A stretch of 64,000 nucleotides of DNA, from contig NZ_CP019947.1 of NCBI RefSeq assembly GCF_002025205.1, positions 1,960,001 through 2,024,000 of the forward strand. The letters are read 5' to 3'. This stretch comes from Pseudomonas sp. CC6-YY-74 (GTDB lineage Bacteria; Pseudomonadota; Gammaproteobacteria; Pseudomonadales; Pseudomonadaceae). A model generated the notes under the pieces. The model was given only the letters and a program-made list of their open reading frames with translations. It did not search any database and was not told the DNA's origin. Shown in pieces: positions 45,955 through 55,576 of the stretch. The stretch's first letter is position 1. Each line of letters begins with the position of its first letter. Made by a program: the position numbers and the translations under genes.

Positions 45955-46001
45955 AGGAGCCTGTCGGACTTTGGCGTCCGCAGTAGGACAAGCCAAAGTC
46001 C
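45955..46001. repeat. solo end of the MITE-like element plus hairpin
   Basis: AGGAGCCTGTCGGACTT (45955-45971) is identical to the left end of the element at 41848. No matching second end lies nearby. Its last bases form a hairpin, GGACTTTGGC (45966-45975) with GCCAAAGTCC (45992-46001), between the thioesterase and the acyl-CoA ligase gene; it could serve as the ligase terminator. Confidence 0.65.
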
Positions 46002-46031
46002 CAGGGGCCGAGGACACCCGGCCCGAACCCG

Positions 46032-47699
46032 TCACTCGTGCCACAGCACGGTTTCGCGGCGCTCGACCCAGTCGGTGAAGTGCGGCCCGTAAGTGCCTTC
46101 GACCACCGTGCGCTTGATCTTCAGGGTCGGCGTGAGAAAGCCGTTTTCCACCGCCCAGACCTCCTTGACCAATATCAGGCGCTGCAAGCGCTCGTGCTTG
46201 TCTAGACCCAGATTGACCTGTTCGAGCAGGGCCATGAGGCTGCGCTCCAAATCGCTACGGGTACCATTGGCGGCTTCCTGGCGACCAACGTCGGAGAGCA
46301 CGCACAACGCCATCGGCTGGGCCATGCCATCCCCAATCACACACACCTGCTCGATACGCGAATGCACGGCCAGGCGATTCTCGATCGGCGCCGGGGCGAC
46401 ATACTTACCCTTGCTGGTCTTGAAGATTTCCTTGATCCGCCCGGTCAGGCGCAGGCTGCCCTCGCTATCCTGTTCGCCCTTGTCACCGGTGCGTAGAAAG
46501 CCATCATCGGTGATGGTTTCCGCGGTTTTCTGCGGATCCTTGTAATAACCCTGCATGGTCGCACCACTGCGCACCTGCACCTCGCCATCCTCGGCGATGC
46601 GCACCTCGACGCCGGGGCTGTTCTGACCGATCCAACCGGACTTGAATTTGCCCGGCCGGCAGACATGCGAGTAACCACAGTTCTCGGTCATGCCATAGAC
46701 CTCGAGCACATCCAGGCCCAGGCGTTTGTACCAGTTGAGCAAGGTCTCAGGCACAGGCGCGGCGCCAGACAGGGCATAACGCACCGCGTCCAGGCCAAGA
46801 CCGGCGAGAACCTTGTTGCCGACCAAGCGCCCGATCAGCGGCAGCCTGAGCAGGAAGTCGAGTCTGGCCGCCGGCATCTTGCTGTACACCCCCATCTGGA
46901 ACTTGGTCCAGATCCGCGGCACGCCGAAGATCACCGTCGGCCGGGCACGCTTGAGGTCTTCGAGGAAGGTCTCCAGGCTCTCGGCGAAGAATACCGTCTG
47001 CCCAGAGTAGATTGACGCCAACTCGACGAACATGCGCTCAGCCACATGGCACAGCGGCAGGTAGGAGAGCACTCGATCATCTTCACCGACCCCGAACAAC
47101 TCGGTGGCATGGCTGGCGGCAAACCCCAGGTTGCTGAAATTGTGCATCACCCCTTTTGGCGTGCCGGTGGTGCCAGAGGTATAAATGAGGGTAGCCAGCT
47201 GATTGGCCGCCGGCGTGGGATTGTCCTGAATCGGCGTACAGGCTTGCAGGTCATCCCAAAGGTAACTGAACTGCCCCGTGGGGCGCAGCGGCAAGCCGAT
47301 GCTCGGCAGGTCCTCTGGCACCCCTGGGGCCATGCCCGGCCAGTCGTCCAGTTTGCCGACGAACACCAGCACCGCCTCGGAATGGATGAGCACCTGACGC
47401 ACCGATTCGGCGGTCAGGTTGGGGTACAGCGGCACCGAGACGTGGCCAGCCATCCAGATCGCCAGGTCGGCGATGATCCAGTGCGCACAGTTCTTGGAAA
47501 TGATCGCGATACGGCTGCCTTGCGGCAGTTCCCGGCTGCGCAGCCAGTTAGCGCTACGCCGTGCCTGCTCGCCGACCTCCGCCCAGCTCAACTCCTGCAG
47601 CTGAGCGCCCGGCAACGGCTGAACCATATAGCGTTTATTCGGGTGTCGAGCTTCACGCTGGTAAAACACCTCCAGCGGCAAACGGATTGCATCGACCAC
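46032..47699 (-). CDS. AMP-binding long-chain acyl-CoA ligase
   Basis: A 555-residue adenylate-forming enzyme that activates carboxylic acids to acyl-CoA. Motifs are LIYTSGTTGTPKGVMHNF (P-loop-like A3), YGMTENCGYSH (A5), FLRTGDKGEQDSEGSLRLTGR (A7/A8) and IKEIFKTSKGKYVAP with the C-terminal catalytic Lys region. The length and IKTSKGKYVAP signature fit the FACS/long-chain group. The GTG at 47699 has AAGGAG eight bases upstream; in-frame sequence further upstream overlaps the palindromic operator and promoter and is not coding. Probably repressed through the palindrome at 47730. Confidence 0.92.
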   Translation of the reverse strand: MVDAIRLPLEVFYQREARHPNKRYMVQPLPGAQLQELSWAEVGEQARRSANWLRSRELPQGSRIAIISKNCAHWIIADLAIWMAGHVSVPLYPNLTAESVRQVLIHSEAVLVFVGKLDDWPGMAPGVPEDLPSIGLPLRPTGQFSYLWDDLQACTPIQDNPTPAANQLATLIYTSGTTGTPKGVMHNFSNLGFAASHATELFGVGEDDRVLSYLPLCHVAERMFVELASIYSGQTVFFAESLETFLEDLKRARPTVIFGVPRIWTKFQMGVYSKMPAARLDFLLRLPLIGRLVGNKVLAGLGLDAVRYALSGAAPVPETLLNWYKRLGLDVLEVYGMTENCGYSHVCRPGKFKSGWIGQNSPGVEVRIAEDGEVQVRSGATMQGYYKDPQKTAETITDDGFLRTGDKGEQDSEGSLRLTGRIKEIFKTSKGKYVAPAPIENRLAVHSRIEQVCVIGDGMAQPMALCVLSDVGRQEAANGTRSDLERSLMALLEQVNLGLDKHERLQRLILVKEVWAVENGFLTPTLKIKRTVVEGTYGPHFTDWVERRETVLWHE

Positions 47700-47729
47700 A
47701 GGCCTTTCTCCTTTGTTGTTTTTGTGGAG

Positions 47730-47753
47730 CCAACCAAGCAATTGCTTGGTTGG
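47730..47753. promoter_or_regulatory. 24-bp perfect palindromic operator of the acyl-CoA ligase gene
   Basis: Arm CCAACCAAGCAA (47730-47741) is followed directly by its exact inverse complement (47742-47753). It starts immediately after a -10 box on the minus strand, so a bound repressor would cover the transcription start. The form suits a TetR-family regulator. I do not recognise it as a known consensus. Confidence 0.7.
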
Positions 47754-47783
47754 ACTATATCCACGCACAAAGGCGAGCCGCAA
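47754..47783 (-). promoter_or_regulatory. sigma-70-type promoter of the acyl-CoA ligase gene
   Basis: Read on the minus strand: TTGCGG (47783-47778), 18-base spacer, TATAGT (47759-47754). The palindrome follows directly. The GTG start is about 55 bases downstream of the -10. Confidence 0.55.
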
Positions 47784-47814
47784 GTGAAGAAATGTTTCGC
47801 TGTGTAGTCCAACT

Positions 47815-48279
47815 TCAGGCGTGTTGTGGGTGCACCAACGCGAGCAAATCCATCAAGCCGGCAGCCAGCACTTCGCCTTCCAGCTCGGCCAGGCTGGCGG
47901 TGTACATGGGCAACGGCTGCTGACGATGCCCATGGATCAACAAGCCGGCCAGAGCCCCAACCAGCGGTTGGTGGCTCACCAGCAGCACCTCGCCATCGGC
48001 GTAGCGATCGAGCTGCCTGAGGACTTCGCGCGGGTCGTTATCCGGCGTCAACCAGGGCACGGTATGCATGCCGCCGGTGAAACCCAGGGCTTCGCGGACC
48101 AGTGCGGCGGTTTGTTGTGCACGCACATAGGGGCTGACCAGGATCGCGCCGAGCGCACGCCCTTCCAGCTGTACCGCCGCCTGGCGAACCTCCAGACGAC
48201 CGCGAGTCGTCAAGGCGCGCTCGGGATCGCTGCGTGCCTGCGCCTCGGCCTCGCCATGGCGCAGCAACCACAGCCTCAT
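47815..48279 (-). CDS. sixA: SixA-type phosphohistidine phosphatase
   Basis: A 154-residue histidine phosphatase (PGM branch). The RHG motif (residues 7-9, catalytic His8) begins MRLWLLRHGEAE, and the second basic patch is SPYVRAQQTA; the second His is in LLVSHQPLVG. In E. coli SixA dephosphorylates phosphohistidine on PtsO/ArcB-type proteins. Ten bases separate it from the DUF4389 gene, suggesting one transcript with gpsA upstream. Confidence 0.9.
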   Translation of the reverse strand: MRLWLLRHGEAEAQARSDPERALTTRGRLEVRQAAVQLEGRALGAILVSPYVRAQQTAALVREALGFTGGMHTVPWLTPDNDPREVLRQLDRYADGEVLLVSHQPLVGALAGLLIHGHRQQPLPMYTASLAELEGEVLAAGLMDLLALVHPQHA

Positions 48280-48289
48280 TGGCCAACCC

Positions 48290-48637
48290 TCACAACTTCG
48301 GTTCTTCGTCACGCACCGGGTGCGCGGCCGGCGGCACGCTATGCGGCGCCTGACCTTGTGGGGCTTGCGGGGTCGGCCAATCGGCGAAGGGCCAGGGCTT
48401 TTCTTCACTATTGAAGGTGCCGAAGCGGCCGATCTGCGCCAGGTATTGGCTCAGGCTGTCACCAAACCCGAGCAGGCTGGCACTTGGCGCGGCATAAAAC
48501 AGCCGGTACCCCAACTGCAGCAAGACCACGGCACCGAGTACCAGCTCGGCCAGCTGCCAGACGATGACGAACAGCACCATCCACAGAATCCGCAACAGAA
48601 TTGACTCGCGCTCCAGCTCTTCAGGCGCTTCGCTCAT
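48290..48637 (-). CDS. DUF4389 membrane protein
   Basis: A 115-residue small inner-membrane protein. A single hydrophobic region (about 18-50, ILLRILWMVLFVIVWQLAEL) may form one or two helices; the C-terminal half is Pro-rich and soluble (WPFADWPTPQAPQGQAP). Matches DUF4389, unknown function, often beside gpsA in pseudomonads. The second ATG (48637) is best spaced from AAGGAG. Confidence 0.85.
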   Translation of the reverse strand: MSEAPEELERESILLRILWMVLFVIVWQLAELVLGAVVLLQLGYRLFYAAPSASLLGFGDSLSQYLAQIGRFGTFNSEEKPWPFADWPTPQAPQGQAPHSVPPAAHPVRDEEPKL

Positions 48638-48661
48638 GAACATCTCCTTGTGCAGTGCGGG

Positions 48662-49684
48662 TCAGAAACCCGTGGTGGGAATAAAATCGACATCGGTCTT
48701 GGGCTCGGCAAGCATCAACTCTTCGATCACCTGCTTCAGCGTGCGGCCCTCAAACACAATGGCATGCAAACCTGCGACCAGTGGCATGTATATCTGCAAT
48801 TCCTCGGCCTTGTCCTTGAGCACCTTGATGGTGTTGACCCCTTCTGCCACCTCGCCCAATCGGTCCACCGCGTCCTCGAGGCTCAGGCCCTCGCCCAAGG
48901 CGAAGCCGACCTGATAGTTACGGCTTTTCTTCGACGAACAGGTGACGATCAAATCGCCGACCCCAGCCAGACCGAGGAAGGTCATCGGGTTGGCACCCAA
49001 TTGCACGGCAAAGCGGGTCATCTCCGCCAATGCACGCGTGATCAGCATGCTCCGGGTATTCTCGCCCATGCCCATGGCCGAGGCCATGCCGGCGATGATT
49101 GCGTAGACATTCTTCAGTGCACCGCCCAGTTCCACGCCAAAGCGATCGCCACTGGCATAGACGCGGAAGGTACGGCCATGCAGAGCCTCCTGAACCCGCA
49201 GGCACAGCTCTTCATCCTCACTGGCGATCACCGTGGCTGTCAGTGCGTGCTCGGCGACCTCCCTGGCCAGGTTCGGCCCGGACATCACCCCGATACGCGC
49301 CTGCGGGGCGATCTCTTCGAGGATCTGACTCATCAGCTTGAAACTCTGTGCTTCGATGCCCTTGGTGGTACTGACCAGCAGTTTGCCACTGAGCTGCTCG
49401 GCTACTGGCTGCAGCGCCTGACGCAGGGCGCTGGAGGGCAAGGCGACAAACACCAGCTGGCAAGCACTCAGGGTCGTGGGAAGGTCAGAGAGCGGGACCA
49501 CACCTGAGTGAATTTTTATCCCTTTGAGATAACGCGGATTTTCGCGCGTAGCGAGGATGGCCTCGACCTGATCCGGGTCGCGCATCCAATGCAACACCTG
49601 CTGACCATTCTCTGCCAACAGGTTCGCAATGGCAGTGCCGAAGCTGCCGCCGCCAAGTACGGCTATGGGTTGCTGATCTGTCAT
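48662..49684 (-). CDS. gpsA: GpsA: NAD(P)H-dependent glycerol-3-phosphate dehydrogenase
   Basis: A 340-residue cytosolic enzyme making sn-glycerol-3-phosphate for phospholipids. The Rossmann motif is [11 protein letters not shown] near residues 8-18; [20 protein letters not shown] and the catalytic-Lys helix [13 protein letters not shown] follow. The ATG at 49684 leads straight into the Rossmann fold; longer frames look non-coding. Divergent from the TonB-dependent receptor. Confidence 0.95.
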   Translation of the reverse strand: MTDQQPIAVLGGGSFGTAIANLLAENGQQVLHWMRDPDQVEAILATRENPRYLKGIKIHSGVVPLSDLPTTLSACQLVFVALPSSALRQALQPVAEQLSGKLLVSTTKGIEAQSFKLMSQILEEIAPQARIGVMSGPNLAREVAEHALTATVIASEDEELCLRVQEALHGRTFRVYASGDRFGVELGGALKNVYAIIAGMASAMGMGENTRSMLITRALAEMTRFAVQLGANPMTFLGLAGVGDLIVTCSSKKSRNYQVGFALGEGLSLEDAVDRLGEVAEGVNTIKVLKDKAEELQIYMPLVAGLHAIVFEGRTLKQVIEELMLAEPKTDVDFIPTTGF

Positions 49685-49878
49685 AAGGTATCCGTTTTGG
49701 GCCATGCACGATGGCAAACTCCTAGCATTATACGGCCCAAGGGAGCTGCGGCCAGCTTTTAGCTGGAGCCTAAGCCTTGCGCGGATTGACCGAAATACAC
49801 GCAAGTGTGCGCACTCGACTGAAAAAGCCGCACGCCTCGGTTAACATGCCGCACTTTCAACGCGAACAAGGCAGTTGC

Positions 49879-51990
49879 GTGGCAATCAACACCCGTGTAC
49901 TTCACCTCCTGCCTTTGCTGGCACTGTTGGTCACTGGCGAAACCCTCGGCAACGACATGTTCGGTGGCGACCAGGCCATGCCCGAGGTGCTGACTGCCAC
50001 GCGCCTCAAGCAAGCACCGGCGGCTGTACCTGGCAGCGTCACGGTACTCGACAGCGCCTTGATCAAAGCCAGCGGCGCCCGCGACATTCCGGAATTGCTG
50101 CGCCTGGTACCAGGCATGATGGTCGGCTACCGCAACGGCAACCAGGCCACCGCCAACTACCACGGCAGCAACGTCACCGAGGCACGCCGCCTACAGGTGC
50201 TTATCGATGGTCGCTCGGTCTATCGCCCCGGTCTGGCCAGCGTCGACTGGACGGATATTCCCGTGGCCATCGAAGACATCGAACGGATCGAAGTGTTTCG
50301 CGGACCGAACACCGTCAGTTATGGCGCCAATGCCCTGATGGGGGTGATCAATATCCTCACCCGCCACCCCCTCGACAGCCGCGGCACGCGCCTGAAAACC
50401 AGCCAGGGCCAGCGCGGCATCCATGACTGGTACGCCAGCCACGGCAGTGCCTGGCAGGACGGCGCACTGCGCCTGTCACTGTCCGGCCTGCAAGATGACG
50501 GCTTCGATCACGATCAGTTCGGCCGCGATTACCGCGACAGCCGTCGGCTCAATCGTTTCAACCTGTCCGCCAGCCAGCAACTCGACAGCCGCCACAGCCT
50601 CGACTGGCAACTGGCGGCCAAGGAAGGCAGCAACCAGCGCCCCTATGGCTACACCCCGGTGTTCGGCGACATCGCGCCTGGCGACAAGGGCTCGGACGTC
50701 AACGCCCGCGACTACGCCGGCTCGCTGCGCTGGACCCTCGATTTAAGCCCCGAGCATAGCCTCCATCTACAAGGCTCGGCGCAACACTGGCAACGCAAAC
50801 AGGTGTGGCGCGCCTGCGAGGCGGAAGTCGCGTTCAGTCCTGAGCTGGGCCAGTTGTGGGATCTCAACCCCTTCTATGTGGTCAAGTTCGGCGAAAACCC
50901 GCTCGGCGCGGTACCGCCCGGTACAGCCCAGGAACAGGCGCTGGCCAATACCGTGCGTGCGCAACTGCTCGACGGTGCCGCGGGGCCCGTTTGCGGCGAC
51001 GTCAACCAGAGCATGCGCGAGACCCGCTACGATTTCGAATTGCAGGACACCCTGAGCCTGTCCGACAACCTGCGCCTGCTCAGCGGCCTGGGCTATCGCT
51101 ACGATCATGCCGACTCCGAGACCTATTTCAATGGCGCATTGAGCAACCACATCTGGCGCCTGTTCGGCCACCTGGAGTGGCAGCTCGGCGCCCACTGGCT
51201 GGTGCAGGGCGGCGCCATGCTGGAAGACGACCAGCTTTCCGGCAGCTCGCTGACCCCACGCATCGCCGTCAACTACCTGATCACTCCGCGCCACGGCCTG
51301 CGCGCGGTGTACTCCGAAGCCGTGCGCTCGCCGGACATGTACGAGAACAACGTCGACTGGCGCTACCGCGTGCGCAACCTGCAGCCGCAGGCCTTCGGCC
51401 AGAGCAGCGCGACCTACTTCGCTCGCTCCCGCGGCCCCGGCGACCTCGACCAGGAAATCATGCGTTCGCGTGAACTGGGCTACAACGGCTCGTTCGCCGA
51501 TGCTGGCATCACCCTGGATATCAAGCTGTTCTACGACGAAATCCACGGCATGATCAGCGAGCCACTGCGCAACGACCGGTTCTTCCCGAGCAACGACAAC
51601 CGCATGCGTTTCAGCGGTACCGAGACCCAGATCGACTGGCAACTCAGCCATGCCGACCGCCTGCGCCTGAGCTACGCCTACGTCGACTTCAGCGCCAGCA
51701 GTCGCCTCGATCGGCGTCTCACCGCGCGCAACAGCGGCTCCGCTGGCTGGCTGCGCGACTGGGGCCAGGGCTGGTCGAGCGCCCTGTTCTATTACGGCGC
51801 CGACCAACTCAATCAATACCGCTTCGAACGAGTGGACCTGCGCATTGCCAAACGTATCGCCATTGGCGGCGCCGCCCTGGAACTGGCCGGGGTCTTGCAG
51901 CAGCGCCTCGACGATGAGCCGCTGACCTGGCAAGAAAATAACCACGACCAACGACACCTGCTGTATTTCAGCGCGGAGCTAGACTTCTAG
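49879..51990 (+). CDS. TonB-dependent outer-membrane receptor
   Basis: About 703 residues. A signal peptide (VLHLLPLLALLVTGETLGND) is followed by a plug domain with PGSVTVLDSALIKASGARDI, LVPGMMVGYRNG, VLIDGRSVYR and VEVFRGP-type motifs, then a 22-strand-type barrel ending LLYFSAELDF. The GTG at 49879 has AAGG upstream and gives a compact signal peptide; an ATG at 49846 without a ribosome site is the alternative. No Fur box is seen, so it may not be an iron receptor. Followed within 31 bases by a periplasmic protein and then a hybrid kinase, suggesting sensing rather than only uptake. Confidence 0.9.
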   Translation: MAINTRVLHLLPLLALLVTGETLGNDMFGGDQAMPEVLTATRLKQAPAAVPGSVTVLDSALIKASGARDIPELLRLVPGMMVGYRNGNQATANYHGSNVTEARRLQVLIDGRSVYRPGLASVDWTDIPVAIEDIERIEVFRGPNTVSYGANALMGVINILTRHPLDSRGTRLKTSQGQRGIHDWYASHGSAWQDGALRLSLSGLQDDGFDHDQFGRDYRDSRRLNRFNLSASQQLDSRHSLDWQLAAKEGSNQRPYGYTPVFGDIAPGDKGSDVNARDYAGSLRWTLDLSPEHSLHLQGSAQHWQRKQVWRACEAEVAFSPELGQLWDLNPFYVVKFGENPLGAVPPGTAQEQALANTVRAQLLDGAAGPVCGDVNQSMRETRYDFELQDTLSLSDNLRLLSGLGYRYDHADSETYFNGALSNHIWRLFGHLEWQLGAHWLVQGGAMLEDDQLSGSSLTPRIAVNYLITPRHGLRAVYSEAVRSPDMYENNVDWRYRVRNLQPQAFGQSSATYFARSRGPGDLDQEIMRSRELGYNGSFADAGITLDIKLFYDEIHGMISEPLRNDRFFPSNDNRMRFSGTETQIDWQLSHADRLRLSYAYVDFSASSRLDRRLTARNSGSAGWLRDWGQGWSSALFYYGADQLNQYRFERVDLRIAKRIAIGGAALELAGVLQQRLDDEPLTWQENNHDQRHLLYFSAELDF

Positions 51991-52021
51991 GATGGATTAC
52001 CCCCCCTCACGGATGAGCCCC

Positions 52022-52915
52022 ATGCGATATTCATGGATGCGGCCCTGGCTACTATTCTGCTGCCTGTTGTGCAGCATGCCGTTGCGTGCCGCCGAGATCA
52101 TCCTCAGCAGCGCCGAAGACAACCCAGCCATACGCGCATTCAGCGCTGCCCTGGCCGAGCTGCGGCCGCTCGATCGAGTGCAGTTCAAGCCGCTTGCACA
52201 ACTGCCGAGCCCCGCACAAATCCCCGCCGATACCCGCCTGATCCTGCTCGACCTGCAAGCCCTCGACTGGCGCCTGAGCGCTTCCGGCCCACCAACCCTG
52301 ATGCTGCGCATCAGTCGGCTGCACGCCCAGGAGCGCCTCGGCAATCGCCGCCCGGCACATATCAGCCTGCTCTGGAGCGACCCGGCTCCCGCCCGCCAAT
52401 TGCGCCTGACACGCTTGCTCTTACCGCAGGCGCAACGGATCGGTGTGCTTTACGACGAGCACAGCCAGTTCCTGCTCGACGAACTGCGCCGCGCCGCCAC
52501 GCCGCTAGGGCTGGAGATCGTTGGCCAAGCCTGGCCGGACAGCCGTGACAATCGGCCCCTGCTGGCCCTGTTGCAACGCAGTGACCTGTTGTTCGGCGTG
52601 AACGATGAGGACCTGTTCAATCCACGCACAGCGAAAAACCTGCTGCTTACCAGCTACGCCCAACAGCGCGCCATGATCGGCCCCAACTCCAGTTTCGTGC
52701 GCGCCGGCAGCCTGGCGAGTATTTACAGCGACCAGCAAGACTGGCTGAACAGCCTCAATCAACTGCTCGACCAGCCACCGCAGAGCTGGCCGCGCAGCGC
52801 TTACCCCGCCTATTTCAAAGTACTCGGCAACCGCCAGGTGGCACGCGCACTGGCCATAGAATTGGCCGATGACGCCAGCCTGGCGCAGCAAGTGGCTGAA
52901 GGAGAAAACCGATGA
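52022..52915 (+). CDS. periplasmic binding-protein-like protein
   Basis: About 297 residues with a signal peptide (MRYSWMRPWLLFCCLLCSMPLRA) and a mature region resembling the TrpX/ABC-sugar substrate-binding-like fold (QRIGVLYDEHSQFLLDELRRAATPLGLEIVGQ, then LLFGVNDEDLFNPRTAKNLLLTSYAQQRAMIGPNSSFVRAGSLASIYSD). No ABC permease is adjacent, so it may act as a ligand-binding partner of the hybrid kinase, with which it overlaps by four bases (ATGA). The ATG at 52022 is chosen because GGATGAG precedes it; 51992 is possible. Confidence 0.75.
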   Translation: MRYSWMRPWLLFCCLLCSMPLRAAEIILSSAEDNPAIRAFSAALAELRPLDRVQFKPLAQLPSPAQIPADTRLILLDLQALDWRLSASGPPTLMLRISRLHAQERLGNRRPAHISLLWSDPAPARQLRLTRLLLPQAQRIGVLYDEHSQFLLDELRRAATPLGLEIVGQAWPDSRDNRPLLALLQRSDLLFGVNDEDLFNPRTAKNLLLTSYAQQRAMIGPNSSFVRAGSLASIYSDQQDWLNSLNQLLDQPPQSWPRSAYPAYFKVLGNRQVARALAIELADDASLAQQVAEGENR

Positions 52916-54840
52916 AGCTGGGCCGTGACTGGGACATCCATACCCGCACGCAGTTGATCAGTGTCGGTCCGGCGCTGTTGATGACCCTGCTGCTGACTGG
53001 GTTTTTCACCTTAGTGCGCCTACAGGATCTGCGCCAAGAGCTCGACCACACCGGCCAGTTGATTGCCAGTCAACTGGCACCGGCGACCGAATACGGGGTT
53101 ATCTCCGGCAACCTGGAGGTGCTCAACTCCCTGTTACAGGCCACCTTGAAGACCCCGCACGTGCGCTTTCTCGAAGTGCGTGACCACGCCGACAACATCC
53201 TGGTGTATGTCGAACAGCCCAACAGCAATAGCCAGGGCAAGGCACAGGTAGAAATTTTCCAGGCGCCCATTCGTCTGCAGCGGATCGCGCTGGGCAGCGA
53301 CTTTCTGCAAACACCGACTGCCGAGCCGGGACAAGCTGCCGAGCACAACCTTGGTCGTGTCGTGGTCGGCATGTCGAATGACGCCTTCAACACCCGTCAA
53401 CAGGAAATCCTTCTTAAAGCCGCGGCCCTGGCGCTGCTTGCCCTGTTCCTGACCTTTATCCTCGCCCGCCGCCTGGCGCGCCGCCTGTCGCAACCCCTGA
53501 GCGCCATGGGCGACGCGGTCACGGCGATCCAGGGCGGCGACTACCACACCACCCTGCCCGAACCCGAGGATGGCGAACTGGGCGCCCTGGCTCGGCACAT
53601 CAATAACCTGGCCAATGGCCTGAATCGCGCCAGCCTCGAGCAGGAGCAAGCCATGGCGCTGCTGATCAAGGCACGCGAAGAGTCGGAGCAGGCCAACAGT
53701 GCAAAATCCGACTTCCTGGCCATGATGAGCCACGAACTGCGCACCCCGATGAATGGTGTACTGGGCATGCTGCAGCTGCTGGAAACCACCGAGATGACCC
53801 AGGAACAGGAGGAATATGCGGCGCTGGCTGCCGAGTCCACCGAACACCTGCTGAAAGTCATCAACGACATTCTCGACTTCTCGCGCATCGAGCGCGGGGC
53901 ACTGGAACTGGAATCCATCCCCTTCAACCTGCTAGAACTGGTGCAGGCTTGCGTACAGATGTTCCAGCACAGCGCCCAGCAATGCGGCCTGGAGCTGCAA
54001 CTGGACACCCAGGGCGGCCTGGAGTCGCTTGAGGTTCAAGGCGACCCGACGCGCATTCGGCAGATCCTGGTCAACCTGATCGGCAATGCGTTGAAGTTCA
54101 CCGAAGCCGGCAGTATCCGCGTGCAAACCCGCTGGCAAGCGCTGGATGATCAGGTGCTGTGGCTCACCTGTGCGGTGCACGACAGTGGCATAGGCATCTC
54201 GACCGAACGCCTGGAGCACATGTTCGACGCCTTCCAGCAGGCCGACACCTCGATCTCCCGGCGCTACGGCGGTACCGGTCTGGGCTTGCCAATCGCCCGC
54301 ACCCTGGCCGAACGCATGGGCGGCACCCTACGCGGCGAAAGCCAGGAGCAATGCGGCTCGGTATTCACCCTGGAAATCCCCCTACCCTTCTCCCGCCAGC
54401 TCCGCCAGAACACCGCCAATGCCCCGACACAAGAGCACCAGGGACAAGATCAGGAAGTCCTCCTGGTCGAGGATAACCCGGTCAACCAGACTGTGATCGA
54501 GGCCATGTTGCGCAGCCTCGGGTACCATGTCTGCCTGGTCGGCGATGGTGCCCAGGCGGTGCACAGTGCAGAGCGCCAGCACTTTGCCGCCATCCTGATG
54601 GATTGCCGTTTACCGATCATGGATGGCTATGAAGCCACCCGACAAATTCGTCGCCTCGCCGGCCAGGCCGATACACCGATCATCGCCCTCACCGCCAATG
54701 CCTTGCAGGGCGATCGCGAGACATGCCTGGATGCAGGCATGAATGATTACCTGGCCAAACCCTTCAAGCGCGCCGATCTGCAACGGGTACTGCTACGCTG
54801 GCTGCCACCCCGACCTTCGACCAGTATTCAAGACAACTAA
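52912..54840 (+). CDS. hybrid sensor histidine kinase (PA1611-like)
   Basis: A 642-residue membrane kinase. TM1 about 17-36, periplasmic domain 37-165, TM2 about 167-187, HAMP to about 240, HisKA with MMSHELRTPMNG (phospho-His274), HATPase with NALKF, DSGIGIS and GGTGLGL, and a C-terminal receiver (Asp564 in ILMDCRLPIMDG). There is no HPt domain. Position next to fabA-fabB and architecture match P. aeruginosa PA1611, which is reported to bind RetS and relieve GacS, raising rsmY/rsmZ and biofilm formation. Here a receptor and a periplasmic protein are cotranslated with it, suggesting an external signal. Confidence 0.88.
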   Translation: MKLGRDWDIHTRTQLISVGPALLMTLLLTGFFTLVRLQDLRQELDHTGQLIASQLAPATEYGVISGNLEVLNSLLQATLKTPHVRFLEVRDHADNILVYVEQPNSNSQGKAQVEIFQAPIRLQRIALGSDFLQTPTAEPGQAAEHNLGRVVVGMSNDAFNTRQQEILLKAAALALLALFLTFILARRLARRLSQPLSAMGDAVTAIQGGDYHTTLPEPEDGELGALARHINNLANGLNRASLEQEQAMALLIKAREESEQANSAKSDFLAMMSHELRTPMNGVLGMLQLLETTEMTQEQEEYAALAAESTEHLLKVINDILDFSRIERGALELESIPFNLLELVQACVQMFQHSAQQCGLELQLDTQGGLESLEVQGDPTRIRQILVNLIGNALKFTEAGSIRVQTRWQALDDQVLWLTCAVHDSGIGISTERLEHMFDAFQQADTSISRRYGGTGLGLPIARTLAERMGGTLRGESQEQCGSVFTLEIPLPFSRQLRQNTANAPTQEHQGQDQEVLLVEDNPVNQTVIEAMLRSLGYHVCLVGDGAQAVHSAERQHFAAILMDCRLPIMDGYEATRQIRRLAGQADTPIIALTANALQGDRETCLDAGMNDYLAKPFKRADLQRVLLRWLPPRPSTSIQDN

Positions 54841-55048
54841 AGTGTTGCAGGCTTGACCTGCATAGGCTTACCAATGCGCCCCTCTGTGGCAAGATGTCGG
54901 GTACGGATTACCGCGGTACTCAGCGCGCTGTGACTTTCACCACAACGCAACAGTCTATGACTAGGCTACCGGTAGACGCACAATAGTGGCGTGACCGCCC
55001 AGGACGATTCACCCAGCCTTGGCGCATGGGAAATATTGAGGAGCTCGC

Positions 55049-55564
55049 ATGACCAAACAAAACGCCTTCACCCGGGAAGACCTGTTGCGCTGCAGCCGCG
55101 GCGAACTGTTCGGCCCAGGTAATGCGCAATTGCCCGCCCCGAACATGCTGATGATCGACCGCATCACCCACATCAGCGACACTGGCGGCAAGTATGGCAA
55201 GGGCGAGATCGTTGCAGAACTCGATATCACCCCGGACCTGTGGTTCTTCGGTTGTCACTTCGAAGGCGACCCGGTGATGCCAGGCTGCCTTGGCCTCGAC
55301 GCCATGTGGCAGTTGGTCGGTTTCTTCCTCGGCTGGCAAGGCAACCCAGGCCGCGGTCGTGCGCTCGGCTCGGGCGACGTAAAGTTCTTTGGTCAGATAC
55401 TACCGACGGCCAAGACAGTGACCTATAACATACAGATCAAACGCACCATTACCCGCTCGCTGATCCTGGCCATCGCCGATGGCACTGTCAGCGTCGATGG
55501 CCGCGAGATCTACAGCGCCGAAGGCTTGCGCGTCGGCCTGTTCACATCTACCGACAGTTTTTAA
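55049..55564 (+). CDS. fabA: FabA: 3-hydroxydecanoyl-ACP dehydratase/isomerase
   Basis: A 171-residue hotdog enzyme that dehydrates 3-hydroxydecanoyl-ACP and isomerises trans-2 to cis-3-decenoyl-ACP, the branch point for unsaturated fatty acids. Active-site residues are His70 in [13 protein letters not shown] and Asp84 in [17 protein letters not shown] precedes the ATG by six bases. Twelve bases from fabB, forming the standard fabAB operon. Confidence 0.97.
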   Translation: MTKQNAFTREDLLRCSRGELFGPGNAQLPAPNMLMIDRITHISDTGGKYGKGEIVAELDITPDLWFFGCHFEGDPVMPGCLGLDAMWQLVGFFLGWQGNPGRGRALGSGDVKFFGQILPTAKTVTYNIQIKRTITRSLILAIADGTVSVDGREIYSAEGLRVGLFTSTDSF

Positions 55565-55576
55565 AGGATTCCTCCC

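Noticed and set aside
47749..47813. Nine-base inverted arms GTTGGACTA / TAGTCCAAC around the ligase promoter as a sixA terminator
   Set aside because: The 47-base loop and lack of a T-run make a terminator unlikely; the left arm overlaps the palindrome and -10 box.
49685..49878. Fur box upstream of the TonB-dependent receptor
   Set aside because: No stretch resembles the GATAATGATAATCATTATC consensus.
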